Source: Coprobacter secundus (GTDB lineage: Bacteria > Bacteroidota > Bacteroidia > Bacteroidales > Coprobacteraceae). Taken from it: a stretch of 64,000 bases of DNA. Shown in pieces: positions 8,873 through 16,100 of this stretch. A program made the translations under genes and the position numbers. The stretch spans positions 1 to 64,000 of the forward strand of contig JTDA01000005.1 in the NCBI GenBank assembly GCA_000803105.1, in the 5' to 3' direction. The first letter of the stretch is position 1. Each line of letters starts with the position of its first letter. Under the pieces are notes generated by a model that was given only the letters and a program-made list of their open reading frames with translations, was not told where the DNA came from and did no database searches.

Positions 8873-8875
8873 CTT

Positions 8876-8912
8876 AAAGCTCTGAAAATATTATTTTCAG
8901 AGCTTTTGTTTT
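8876..8912 (+). terminator. Terminator after tRNA-Asp
   Basis: An AAGCTCTGAAAAT arm pairs with ATTTTCAGAGCTT and is followed by TTGTTTTATTTT. It begins a few bases after the tRNA 3' end. Confidence 0.85.
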
Positions 8913-8998
8913 ATTTTAGTATTAGTTTGTTTTATAAAGTTGTAAACATAGTAGGATATAAGCTTGTTGTAATATCATAACTGTAAATATTTGCTATT

Positions 8999-9592
8999 AT
9001 GATAAATTATGTTGATAGGATGGCCGATGCTTTGGTTGATGTACTTAAATATTCCAATTCAGAGGTAGAATGGCCGAAAACGAGTGATTTGAGACCGAAT
9101 GATGGAGTACGGCCCGAATGGTTATATCCCGCAATAGAAAGTTCCGATTATTCAGAGATAACTAGTATTTTGCAATATACACAGCAAGAAGCTGTGTTTG
9201 ATGAGATTGGAGAATTACTTTTAGGAATAGCACTGGTAGAAATGAAGCATTATGCTGGAGTCCGAGATGCTATCGTTGCTCTTGGAGGGAAATTACCTCA
9301 GCCTTATAGTAGTAAAAATGTAAAAATTGGAACTTCTCCTGTTGAAGCTTTGACGTTGGCGATAGAATCGGAAATTGCTACTATTGAATTTTATAAATCA
9401 GTAGAGGTTAAACTTTCTCAAGATACTGATTCGGTAATAATAATGAAGCAACTATTAAAGAAGCTGATTGCAGATGAAAGTTTGCATTTGAAATTATTGA
9501 ATAAGTATTTAAAAGGTTTGTTAAATGATGAGCAAAAGTATAATTCAATTATTGGTAAATGGTTGCCTAAAATAAAACTATATATCGAATAA
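8999..9592 (+). CDS. Ferritin-like diiron protein
   Basis: The 197-residue protein is predicted to be helical and has two repeats of the ferritin-like metal pattern: glutamates in QQEAVFDEIGE (about 67-76) with ALVEMKHY (E..H, about 82-89), and ESEIATIEFY (about 122-131) with ADESLHLKLL (E..H, about 157-166). It lacks the rubredoxin tail of rubrerythrin, and its N-terminal 60 residues are unusual. It belongs to the broad rubrerythrin/ferritin-like superfamily (COG1633-like), probably handling iron, peroxide or oxygen. Its neighbours, an hcp remnant and ric, both belong to nitrosative or iron-sulfur stress, so a stress role fits. Confidence 0.75.
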   Translation: MINYVDRMADALVDVLKYSNSEVEWPKTSDLRPNDGVRPEWLYPAIESSDYSEITSILQYTQQEAVFDEIGELLLGIALVEMKHYAGVRDAIVALGGKLPQPYSSKNVKIGTSPVEALTLAIESEIATIEFYKSVEVKLSQDTDSVIIMKQLLKKLIADESLHLKLLNKYLKGLLNDEQKYNSIIGKWLPKIKLYIE

Positions 9593-9607
9593 ATTTATTC
9601 GATATAT
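9580..9607. repeat. Perfect 28-base palindrome over a stop codon
   Basis: The half-site is ATATATCGAATAAA, and its exact complement follows with no spacer. The stop codon of the ferritin-like gene lies inside it. There is no trailing T-run, so it is either a weak terminator stem or a regulatory site. Confidence 0.6.
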
Positions 9608-9749
9608 TCTGGGAAATTTAGAGAATAGTGATATAAATGATAGAATTATTTATAATAAGGATAGAAAATATACTATTTTTTTATTTTTCCCTCATTGATT
9701 AATTTTAATAGAACCTTGGCTAAGGTATGGGTAAGTGACTCCTAATTTT

Positions 9750-10173
9750 TTTTGCAACTTCTTGTTGATTATTGTACAGAATTTGCGGAAGTTCTACCTG
9801 GAGTTACAGTTAGATATGTAAAATATTATTTAATAAGTTAGTTTTAGGTGATATCAATAGAATTCCTTGAGTATTGGATGCGGGCTGTGTAATGACAGTT
9901 ATTCATTAGTAGTAGTTTCGTTCTTAAATTGAAAAAAATATTTGAGTTTTGTGATAATTAATGACCTTCCAATTGTTATATAATATCGCCTGGTATGAAC
10001 AGATGGTTATTATCGTATTATTTAGCATTGCTTAATTTAGGCATAAAAGATATTCATATAGGGCCGACTTTGCTGGCATTTTATCTACTGAAGTGGTAGA
10101 AGTATTGGTAGAGAGATTTGGTACCAATACTATCTCTACGATAGAAGAAGATATGAAAGTATTCGAATTTTAA
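9750..10173 (+). pseudogene. hcp: Decayed C-terminal fragment of hybrid cluster protein (hydroxylamine reductase)
   Basis: No intact frame exists, but shifting between frames recovers a collinear Hcp C-terminus: DYCTEFAEVLPGVTV, YLFNKLVLGDIN-type text, then IP-stop-VLDAG (in-frame TGA at 9868-9870), LCNDSYSLVVV, INDLPIV, YNIAWYEQMVIIV, LALLNLGIKDIHIGPTL, and finally VVEVLVERFGTNTISTIEED with MKVFEF and a stop at 10171-10173. These match conserved Hcp blocks (the xLDxGQCNDSYS cluster ligand region, WYEQ, and GIKxIHxGPTLPAF). At least three frameshifts and one nonsense change are needed, and the N-terminal two-thirds are absent. Hcp binds a hybrid Fe-S-O cluster and reduces nitric oxide or hydroxylamine. 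Confidence 0.85.
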
Positions 10174-10183
10174 AAAAGAATCT

Positions 10184-10915
10184 ATGGAACGGAAAAATTA
10201 TGATTTACAGACGGTAGGACAGATTGTTGCCGATCGTTTTGATACAACCCGGATATTCTATCGATATGGAATAGATTTTTGCTGTCATGGCGATACACTT
10301 TTTATTGAGGCTTGTAAAAAGAAGGGAGTAGATCCTAATCAGGTTGCGAAAGAGTTGGATGAGGTTGTTGAGGTGCCTTTTGTATGTGCTCCTGCGTTTT
10401 CAGAATGGCCTCTTGACTTGTTAATTGATTATGTATTGAAGATACATCATCGTAATATTCGAAAGGAGGGACCGAAAATTGAGATATTATTGGACAAAGT
10501 CGTTAAAGTACATGGTGCTAAACATCTGTATCTTTATCAAGTACAACAACATTTTCACGAGTCTCTTATTGATTTGGAAAGTCATTTATCAAAAGAGGAA
10601 AATATCCTTTTCCCTTATGTTTATGAGTTGTGTTTTGCTGGGATGGAGGAACGGAAAATAGAAAGTTTCCATTGTGGAACAATCCGGTATTCGATTGAAG
10701 CGATGGAAAAAGAACATAGTATCGAAGGAGAGCGTTTCGCTCTTATTTCATCGTTGACCAATGGTTTTACTCCTCCGGATGATGCTTGTTCAAGCTATCG
10801 TTTGGTTTTGCAGCAATTAAAGCAATTTGATGAAGCCCTCCATGAACATATCCATCTTGAAAATAACATTATTTTTCCAAAAGCATTAGAACTAGAACAA
10901 AAAAATATGAAATAA
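10184..10915 (+). CDS. ric: Iron-sulfur cluster repair di-iron protein RIC (YtfE/ScdA family)
   Basis: This 243-residue protein repairs iron-sulfur clusters damaged by nitric oxide or peroxide. The N-terminal ScdA_N domain (1-60) has the conserved YGIDFCCHGD (28-37). The hemerythrin-like domain supplies di-iron ligands in IHHRNIRKEG, QQHFHESLIDLESHLSKEEN with ILFPY, MEKEHSIEGE and LHEHIHLENNIIFP. Length and order match YtfE/ScdA. It starts 10 bases after the stop of the hcp remnant, suggesting that the two were once an operon and that ric now depends on whatever promoter survives upstream. It converges with the fucose operon. Confidence 0.93.
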   Translation: MERKNYDLQTVGQIVADRFDTTRIFYRYGIDFCCHGDTLFIEACKKKGVDPNQVAKELDEVVEVPFVCAPAFSEWPLDLLIDYVLKIHHRNIRKEGPKIEILLDKVVKVHGAKHLYLYQVQQHFHESLIDLESHLSKEENILFPYVYELCFAGMEERKIESFHCGTIRYSIEAMEKEHSIEGERFALISSLTNGFTPPDDACSSYRLVLQQLKQFDEALHEHIHLENNIIFPKALELEQKNMK

Positions 10916-10948
10916 GGCAGAATTTTGACTAGACAGTCTCTTGAATAT

Positions 10949-10980
10949 GAGAGGGTAGTCGAAAAGACCACCCTCTTTCT
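10949..10980. terminator. Bidirectional terminator between ric and the fucose operon
   Basis: The arms AGAGGGT-AGTC and GACC-ACCCTCT surround a short A-rich loop. It lies between two convergent genes, 34 bases after ric and 19 before the fucP stop, with a T-run on the plus side (TTTCTTTG). Confidence 0.75.
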
Positions 10981-10998
10981 TTGTCAAAGCTCATAATT

Positions 10999-12297
10999 TT
11001 ATCGAGTACGGTATCCGTAAGAAATGATGGCAATAAAGCATATAAGAGGCAATATAAAAGAAATATTGACGGCGGGGAAGTTTCCAATAATTCCCATATC
11101 TATAATTGAAGCTTGTATTGGAGGAAGTACCGAACCTCCAAGTATTGCCATAATCAATCCTGCTGCTCCAAATTTTGCATCGTCTCCCAATCCTTTTAAC
11201 GCAATACCATAAATAGTAGGAAACATAAGCGACATACATGCTGATATTCCGACGAGGCAATACAGACCGTATATATTGGTTAAGAGGATTGTTCCAAGAG
11301 TAAAACAGGAAGCAGCGAAGGCCAATATCATTAACAGTTTTCCTGGATTGAGATAACGCAGCAAGAAGGTACAAATAAAACGGCTGATACAGAATATCAA
11401 CATAGCAAAGATATTATATTTTTGAGAAAGAACTTCAGCAGTTTTTTCGTCAATGCCTTGTTCTGTAAAGATATGTGTTCCATACTGGATAATAAAAGTC
11501 CAGCACATTATTTGTGCCCCTACGTAAAAGAATTGTGCAATGACTCCTTCTCGATAATGGCGCATATTAAAGATTCGTTTTAAAGTAGGGATGAAATCTA
11601 TTTTGTGTGATTGGTCTCCGTTTTTTGGCATTTTTGTTTTATATATGATAAGTAACATTATCAATACAATAAGCCCTATGTATAGATATGGTGCAATAAG
11701 GATCGAAAGGTCTGTATCTCGTACCGTTTCAAATTCTTCATTGCTGAGTAGATTTCGTTCTGCAGTATCTATGGGCAAAAGCCGAGCTTGAATGAAATTC
11801 ATTGCAACATACATTCCTAATAAGGACCCCATAGGATTGAATGATTGAGCGAAATTTAAACGGCGAGTTGCTGATTCTTCTGGTCCCATAGACAATATAT
11901 ATGGATTAGCACTGGTTTCTAAAAATGATAATCCACATGTAAGTATAAAATAAGCAATAAGGAATGGATAATATTCTCCTGTTAATTTTGCCGGGAAGAA
12001 AAGAAATGCACCTAATGCATATAACCCTAATCCTAATAATATTCCAGCTTTATATGAATATTTTCGGATAAACATAGCTGCAGGGAAAGCCATAGCAAAG
12101 TATCCTCCGTAAAAAGCTACCTGGACAAGTGCTCCATCGACTACACTCATGCGAAATATTTTGGAGAAGGCTTTCACCATAGGATTTGTTATGTCATTAG
12201 CAAATCCCCATAATGCAAAACAACTGGTAATGAGTATGAATGGAATTGTGTAATTTATCCCATTTTGGGAAAATATTGAGTTTTTTGTGCTTTTCAT
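10999..12297 (-). CDS. fucP: L-fucose:H+ symporter
   Basis: A 432-residue major facilitator transporter of the FucP (FHS) family. Signatures are FALWGFANDITNPMVKAF near residue 30, with the Asp equivalent to the substrate-linked D46 of E. coli FucP, SFLETSANPYIL with the Glu equivalent to E135, and RLNFAQSFNPMGSLLG. About 12 hydrophobic helices can be traced. It is the last gene of the fucose operon, 18 bases after the mutarotase gene, and brings fucose across the inner membrane. Confidence 0.95.
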   Translation of the reverse strand: MKSTKNSIFSQNGINYTIPFILITSCFALWGFANDITNPMVKAFSKIFRMSVVDGALVQVAFYGGYFAMAFPAAMFIRKYSYKAGILLGLGLYALGAFLFFPAKLTGEYYPFLIAYFILTCGLSFLETSANPYILSMGPEESATRRLNFAQSFNPMGSLLGMYVAMNFIQARLLPIDTAERNLLSNEEFETVRDTDLSILIAPYLYIGLIVLIMLLIIYKTKMPKNGDQSHKIDFIPTLKRIFNMRHYREGVIAQFFYVGAQIMCWTFIIQYGTHIFTEQGIDEKTAEVLSQKYNIFAMLIFCISRFICTFLLRYLNPGKLLMILAFAASCFTLGTILLTNIYGLYCLVGISACMSLMFPTIYGIALKGLGDDAKFGAAGLIMAILGGSVLPPIQASIIDMGIIGNFPAVNISFILPLICFIAIISYGYRTR

Positions 12298-12315
12298 AAT
12301 TGAAATTTTTATTTT

Positions 12316-12708
12316 TTATTCGTACAAGTGAAAAATTCGTTCCATCATTTTCCATTTCTCATTTGATGATGCTTGAGAAGCTGTTTGTTGAAATGTTGAG
12401 ACAAATACTTCCCATTCTTGTTGACGAGGTAAAGTATTTAGGCGTTTCATTGCTGTTTCCCAATCAAAGTCAAATGGTGTTTCTACTATCATGAATAATC
12501 TGTTATCGAATAGATATATTTCCATTTCTAGAATTCCTACTTCTCGTATACCAGCGGGTATTTCTGGCCATATTTTCCCTTGGCTATGCATTTTACGGTA
12601 TTCCGCGATCAACTTAGGTTCATTTTTTAAATCTAAGGTTTGGCAATATCTTTTTACTGGCTGTTTGTATTCTTTTATAGGATATCCTTTTATATACTCA
12701 TTTTCCAT
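12316..12708 (-). CDS. L-rhamnose mutarotase family protein (fucose operon)
   Basis: The 130-residue protein matches the RhaM / DUF718 family of dimeric alpha-beta barrel sugar mutarotases: RYCQTLDLKNEPKLIAEYRK, EIPAGIREVGILEMEIYLFD and LFMIVET are the conserved blocks. Its position between the kinase and fucP corresponds to the small gene (fucX) in the Bacteroides fucose operon order R-I-A-K-X-P. By context it interconverts anomers of L-fucose, although the family name refers to rhamnose. It is 15 bases from the kinase stop. Confidence 0.88.
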   Translation of the reverse strand: MENEYIKGYPIKEYKQPVKRYCQTLDLKNEPKLIAEYRKMHSQGKIWPEIPAGIREVGILEMEIYLFDNRLFMIVETPFDFDWETAMKRLNTLPRQQEWEVFVSTFQQTASQASSNEKWKMMERIFHLYE

Positions 12709-12723
12709 AAATAATTTAGTATT

Positions 12724-14142
12724 TTACTGTGGCTGATATGTTTTTGTATCGAAACTGCTTATTACAATTTGAGTTATTTCTTCTTGAGACTTAATATCTC
12801 CTTTAGCGTATGCTTGAGTTAAGATATTACCTATTGCTGTAGCCTCTGCAGGACCTGCTATAACAGGGATTCCAGTTGCATCTGCAGTCAACTGATTTAA
12901 TAAACTATTACGAGAACCGCCACCAATAATGTATAATTGTTTGATAGGTTCCGGTATTAACCGATTCATTTCAATTATTGCTTCTTTATATTTAGAGGCT
13001 AAAGATACACATATACATTTTACGAATGCAGCTTTATTTTGTGGAATAGTCAGCTTTCTTTCTTTACAATATTTTTGGATGTTGTTTGTCATGTTTTCCG
13101 GATTTTGAAATATAGCAGCGTCGACATCAATGAGAACTGTCTCTTTGATTAATTTTGCTTGTTCTATTATATCGGAATAATCAACTTTTTCACCGGACTG
13201 GTTCCATTCTGACATTAGCCTCTGTAATATCCATAATCCGGTGATATTACGTAGAAATGTTATTTTCCCATTTGCTCCACCTTCATTTGTAAATTGGGCT
13301 ATACGAGCTTCCTCTGTTAGTATAGGGTGGGACGTTTCTGTACCTAATAGTGACCATGTTCCGGAACTGAGGAATGCATAATTTTCCCCGCTTGCAGGTA
13401 TTGCAGCAATTGCGCTTGCTGTATCATGGGAACCTACGGTTATAACGTCGATTTCATCTAATCCGGTTTCTTTGGCTATCTCTTTTTTTAGTTTTCCTAA
13501 AATTGTTCCAGGTTGCCTGATTTCACCAAAAAGATGCTGAGGAATCTTTAGTTGGGAAAGTAAATCTGTATCCCAAGTATGAGTATTGGCGTTTAGGAGT
13601 TCTGATGTAGAAGATATACTATATTCATTTGCTGCAATTCCTGTAAGGAAATAGTTAAACAAATCGGGCATAAATAATAGTCTATCTGCAATAGTTAGTT
13701 GTGGGTTGTCTTCCAGTAACATGCTGTATAATTGGAATAAAGTATTTATAGGCATGGCTTGTATACCGGTACGACGATAATGCTCTGATTTAGAGATAAT
13801 ATCAAAAACTTTTTCAGGTATTCCAACAGTTCTTTTATCACGATATGAGACTGGATTTCCCAATAAATTTCCATTTCGGTCAATAAGGCCGAAATCTACT
13901 CCCCAGGTATCTACTCCTATACCGTTGATTTTTAACCCTTGTTTTGCTGCCAATCGCATACCTTCTTTCATATCTTGAAATAGGCAAGGAAAGTCCCAAT
14001 ATATATGTTTGCCCAATTGTACAAGCCGGTTGGTAAACCTATGTATCTCTTCTATATGAAGTTTACCATTGGAGATTGTACCGGCTATGATACGTCCACT
14101 ACCTCCACCAAAATCAGCTGCCAAATAGGTATTATTTTTCAT
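12724..14142 (-). CDS. fucK: L-fuculokinase (rhamnulokinase-like, FGGY family)
   Basis: The 472-residue FGGY sugar kinase starts with LAADFGGGSGRIIAG (phosphate-binding loop). It has GIGVDTWGVDFGLID (about 74-88, with the catalytic Asp), SYRDKRT, TVGSHDTASAIAAIPA (about 237-252), FLSSGTWSLLG and IIGGGSRNSLLNQLTA (adenosine site). Overall it looks more like RhaB than E. coli FucK, as is the case for the kinase of Bacteroides fucose operons. It phosphorylates L-fuculose to L-fuculose 1-phosphate. Start and stop overlap as ATGA with fucA, indicating translational coupling. Confidence 0.9.
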   Translation of the reverse strand: MKNNTYLAADFGGGSGRIIAGTISNGKLHIEEIHRFTNRLVQLGKHIYWDFPCLFQDMKEGMRLAAKQGLKINGIGVDTWGVDFGLIDRNGNLLGNPVSYRDKRTVGIPEKVFDIISKSEHYRRTGIQAMPINTLFQLYSMLLEDNPQLTIADRLLFMPDLFNYFLTGIAANEYSISSTSELLNANTHTWDTDLLSQLKIPQHLFGEIRQPGTILGKLKKEIAKETGLDEIDVITVGSHDTASAIAAIPASGENYAFLSSGTWSLLGTETSHPILTEEARIAQFTNEGGANGKITFLRNITGLWILQRLMSEWNQSGEKVDYSDIIEQAKLIKETVLIDVDAAIFQNPENMTNNIQKYCKERKLTIPQNKAAFVKCICVSLASKYKEAIIEMNRLIPEPIKQLYIIGGGSRNSLLNQLTADATGIPVIAGPAEATAIGNILTQAYAKGDIKSQEEITQIVISSFDTKTYQPQ

Positions 14143-14777
14143 TTGCTAATTTTACCTAATACATAAACTTCTAAATCTTCAATTTCTGTAGGAGTAAGTA
14201 CATCGTACTCCATACGACTATGAATAATAATGCGACAAGCCATTTCAAAAAACATGGCTTTTTCAAAGACTTCATCGAAATCCTTTCCACATACAACTTG
14301 TCCGTGATTGGTTAATAGTACAGAATCGTGGTCTTTCATCGCATCAATGACACTTTTAGCTAATTCTGGTGATCCAGGGCAGAAATAAGGTATAATGGCT
14401 ATATCTTTACCTGTATGACAAGGAAGTTCTGCTGTAACATTAAAATTTTTAGGTTTGTTTTTCATACAAGCAACAGTTGTCGCATATTCAGATTGGAAAT
14501 GCAATACAACATTAACGTCTGGGCGAGAACGCATAATGCCTAAATGAAATGTGCTTTCCATAGATGGTTTGATGCCATTTTCAGGTTTTCCGGAAGCTAT
14601 ATCGCATATAGAAACTTTTTCTTTAGAAAGTGTGGGTACCCATGACCCTGTTCCGGAAATAAGGGCCTTATCTCCGATTCGCCATGAAAGATTTCCGCTA
14701 CTACAAAGCATTAGTTTGGCATCACCGTAACGATGTGCTTGGTATATAAATGTTTTAATGTGTTTGTCTGTTATCAT
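14139..14777 (-). CDS. fucA: L-fuculose-1-phosphate aldolase (class II aldolase/adducin family)
   Basis: The 212-residue enzyme cleaves L-fuculose 1-phosphate to dihydroxyacetone phosphate and L-lactaldehyde. It has SSGNLSWR (phosphate site), SGTGSW, SMESTFHLG with the Glu equivalent to catalytic E73, and LLTNHGQVVCG with the third metal His. The metal pair that is HxH in E. coli FucA (H92, H94) reads HFQ here (VVLHFQSEYAT), so one histidine ligand is replaced by Gln. The context leaves little doubt about its role. It follows fucO after an 87-base gap that holds a large hairpin. Confidence 0.92.
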   Translation of the reverse strand: MITDKHIKTFIYQAHRYGDAKLMLCSSGNLSWRIGDKALISGTGSWVPTLSKEKVSICDIASGKPENGIKPSMESTFHLGIMRSRPDVNVVLHFQSEYATTVACMKNKPKNFNVTAELPCHTGKDIAIIPYFCPGSPELAKSVIDAMKDHDSVLLTNHGQVVCGKDFDEVFEKAMFFEMACRIIIHSRMEYDVLTPTEIEDLEVYVLGKISK

Positions 14778-14794
14778 TTTGTTATAGAATTAGT

Positions 14795-14856
14795 AGGAAA
14801 ACAACCGGTAATAAAAGATAGTACTATTGTAATGATATTATTACCAGTTGTTTCCT
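14795..14856 (-). other. Intercistronic hairpin between fucO and fucA
   Basis: Arms of about 19 bases (AGGAAACAACTGGTAATAA against its near-complement, with one bulge and one mismatch) enclose a loop of about 24 bases. On the coding strand there is no U-run, so this looks more like an mRNA-processing or stability element than a full terminator. Confidence 0.65.
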
Positions 14857-14864
14857 TAAATTGA

Positions 14865-16019
14865 TTAAAAAGCTTTCTTGTATAAATCTAAAATGATTTC
14901 TTCTGTTACGTCTCTGGGATTACCTGGTGTACAGACATCTTTAATTGCCGATGCAGCCAGTTTGGGGAGGTCACACTCTTTTATCCCCAGTTCTCTCAAT
15001 CGTTGAGGAATACCGGTTTTTATAGACAAATCTTTGACGGCTTTTATTGCGGCTTGAGCAGCATCTTCGTCTGTCATGCCAATACTGTATACATTCATTG
15101 CTTTGGCTATCTCAACGTATTTTTTGAGAGCTGCTGGGGCATTATATTCCATAATGATAGGTAACAATAAAGCATTAGCGATTCCGTGAGGAATATCAAA
15201 TATGGCTCCTAAAGGATGAGCCATGCCATGGACAACACCTAACCCTACATTGGAAAAAGCCATTCCTGCAATATATTGGGCCACAGCCATTCCATTGCGA
15301 GCTTCAGCATTATTTGGTTCAGATACTGCAGTCTCCAGATAACGGGCTATCATTTCGATAGCTTTTATTTCAAACATATCGCTCATTTCCCATGCACCTT
15401 TGGTTATGAGCCCTTCGATAGCATGAGTAAGAGCATCAAGACCCGTGGATGCTGTCAAACTTTTCGGCAAAGTATACATCAATTCTGCATCAACAATAGC
15501 AATGGCAGGTATATCGTTAGGATCTACACAAACCATTTTTTTTTCGTTTTCTTCATCGGTGATGACGTAGTTAATGGTTACTTCTGCCGCTGTTCCTGCT
15601 GTTGTTGGTAAAGCGATGATAGGTACTGATTTTTTCTTTGTAGGAGCCACTCCTTCCAGAGAAACGACATCTGAAAATTCAGGATTATTTGTAATAATTC
15701 CGATAGCTTTTGATGTATCGATAGAAGAACCTCCACCAATAGCGAGAATGAAATCTGCGCCTGATTCAGCAAATGCTTTTACCCCTGCCTTGACATTTGA
15801 TACTGTAGGATTTGGTTTGATTTCACTGAATACAGTAAAAGGGATATTGGCTTTTTTAAGTACTTGGAGTACTTTATCAGCAACACCAAATTTAATAAGT
15901 TCTTTATCTGTTGTTACAAATGCTTTTTGAAGGCCCAATCTGCTGATTTCCTGAGGTAAAACTTCACGTGCTCCCGGCCCAAAATAAGAAACTTCGTTCA
16001 AAATAAAACGGTTTATCAT
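14865..16019 (-). CDS. fucO: Lactaldehyde reductase (iron-containing alcohol dehydrogenase)
   Basis: The 384-residue product reduces L-lactaldehyde from the aldolase step to L-1,2-propanediol with NADH, disposing of electrons anaerobically. Motifs: GGGSSIDTSKAIG (nucleotide site), ALPTTAGTAAEVT, GLDALTHAIEG (Asp and His iron ligands), and VVHGMAHPLGAIFDIPHGIAN (two more His ligands). I chose the internal ATG at 16019 (MINRFILNEVSYFGPGAR), which matches the E. coli FucO start. A longer open frame to 16073 adds 18 residues without family support. This gene is the addition to the Bacteroides R-I-A-K-X-P order, and it is flanked on both sides by intercistronic hairpins. Confidence 0.92.
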   Translation of the reverse strand: MINRFILNEVSYFGPGAREVLPQEISRLGLQKAFVTTDKELIKFGVADKVLQVLKKANIPFTVFSEIKPNPTVSNVKAGVKAFAESGADFILAIGGGSSIDTSKAIGIITNNPEFSDVVSLEGVAPTKKKSVPIIALPTTAGTAAEVTINYVITDEENEKKMVCVDPNDIPAIAIVDAELMYTLPKSLTASTGLDALTHAIEGLITKGAWEMSDMFEIKAIEMIARYLETAVSEPNNAEARNGMAVAQYIAGMAFSNVGLGVVHGMAHPLGAIFDIPHGIANALLLPIIMEYNAPAALKKYVEIAKAMNVYSIGMTDEDAAQAAIKAVKDLSIKTGIPQRLRELGIKECDLPKLAASAIKDVCTPGNPRDVTEEIILDLYKKAF

Positions 16020-16045
16020 AATTATAATATTTAAAGGGTTAATAA

Positions 16046-16076
16046 ATCGTGGGAAAAATAAATATTTCCCCACGAT
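16046..16076 (-). other. Intercistronic hairpin between fucI and fucO
   Basis: ATCGTGGG-AAA pairs with TTTCCCCACGAT around an AT-rich loop, in the 81-base gap. It lacks a T-run on the coding strand, so processing or partial termination is more likely than full termination. Confidence 0.65.
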
Positions 16077-16100
16077 AACCGTTTATAAAAATGATTTTAT

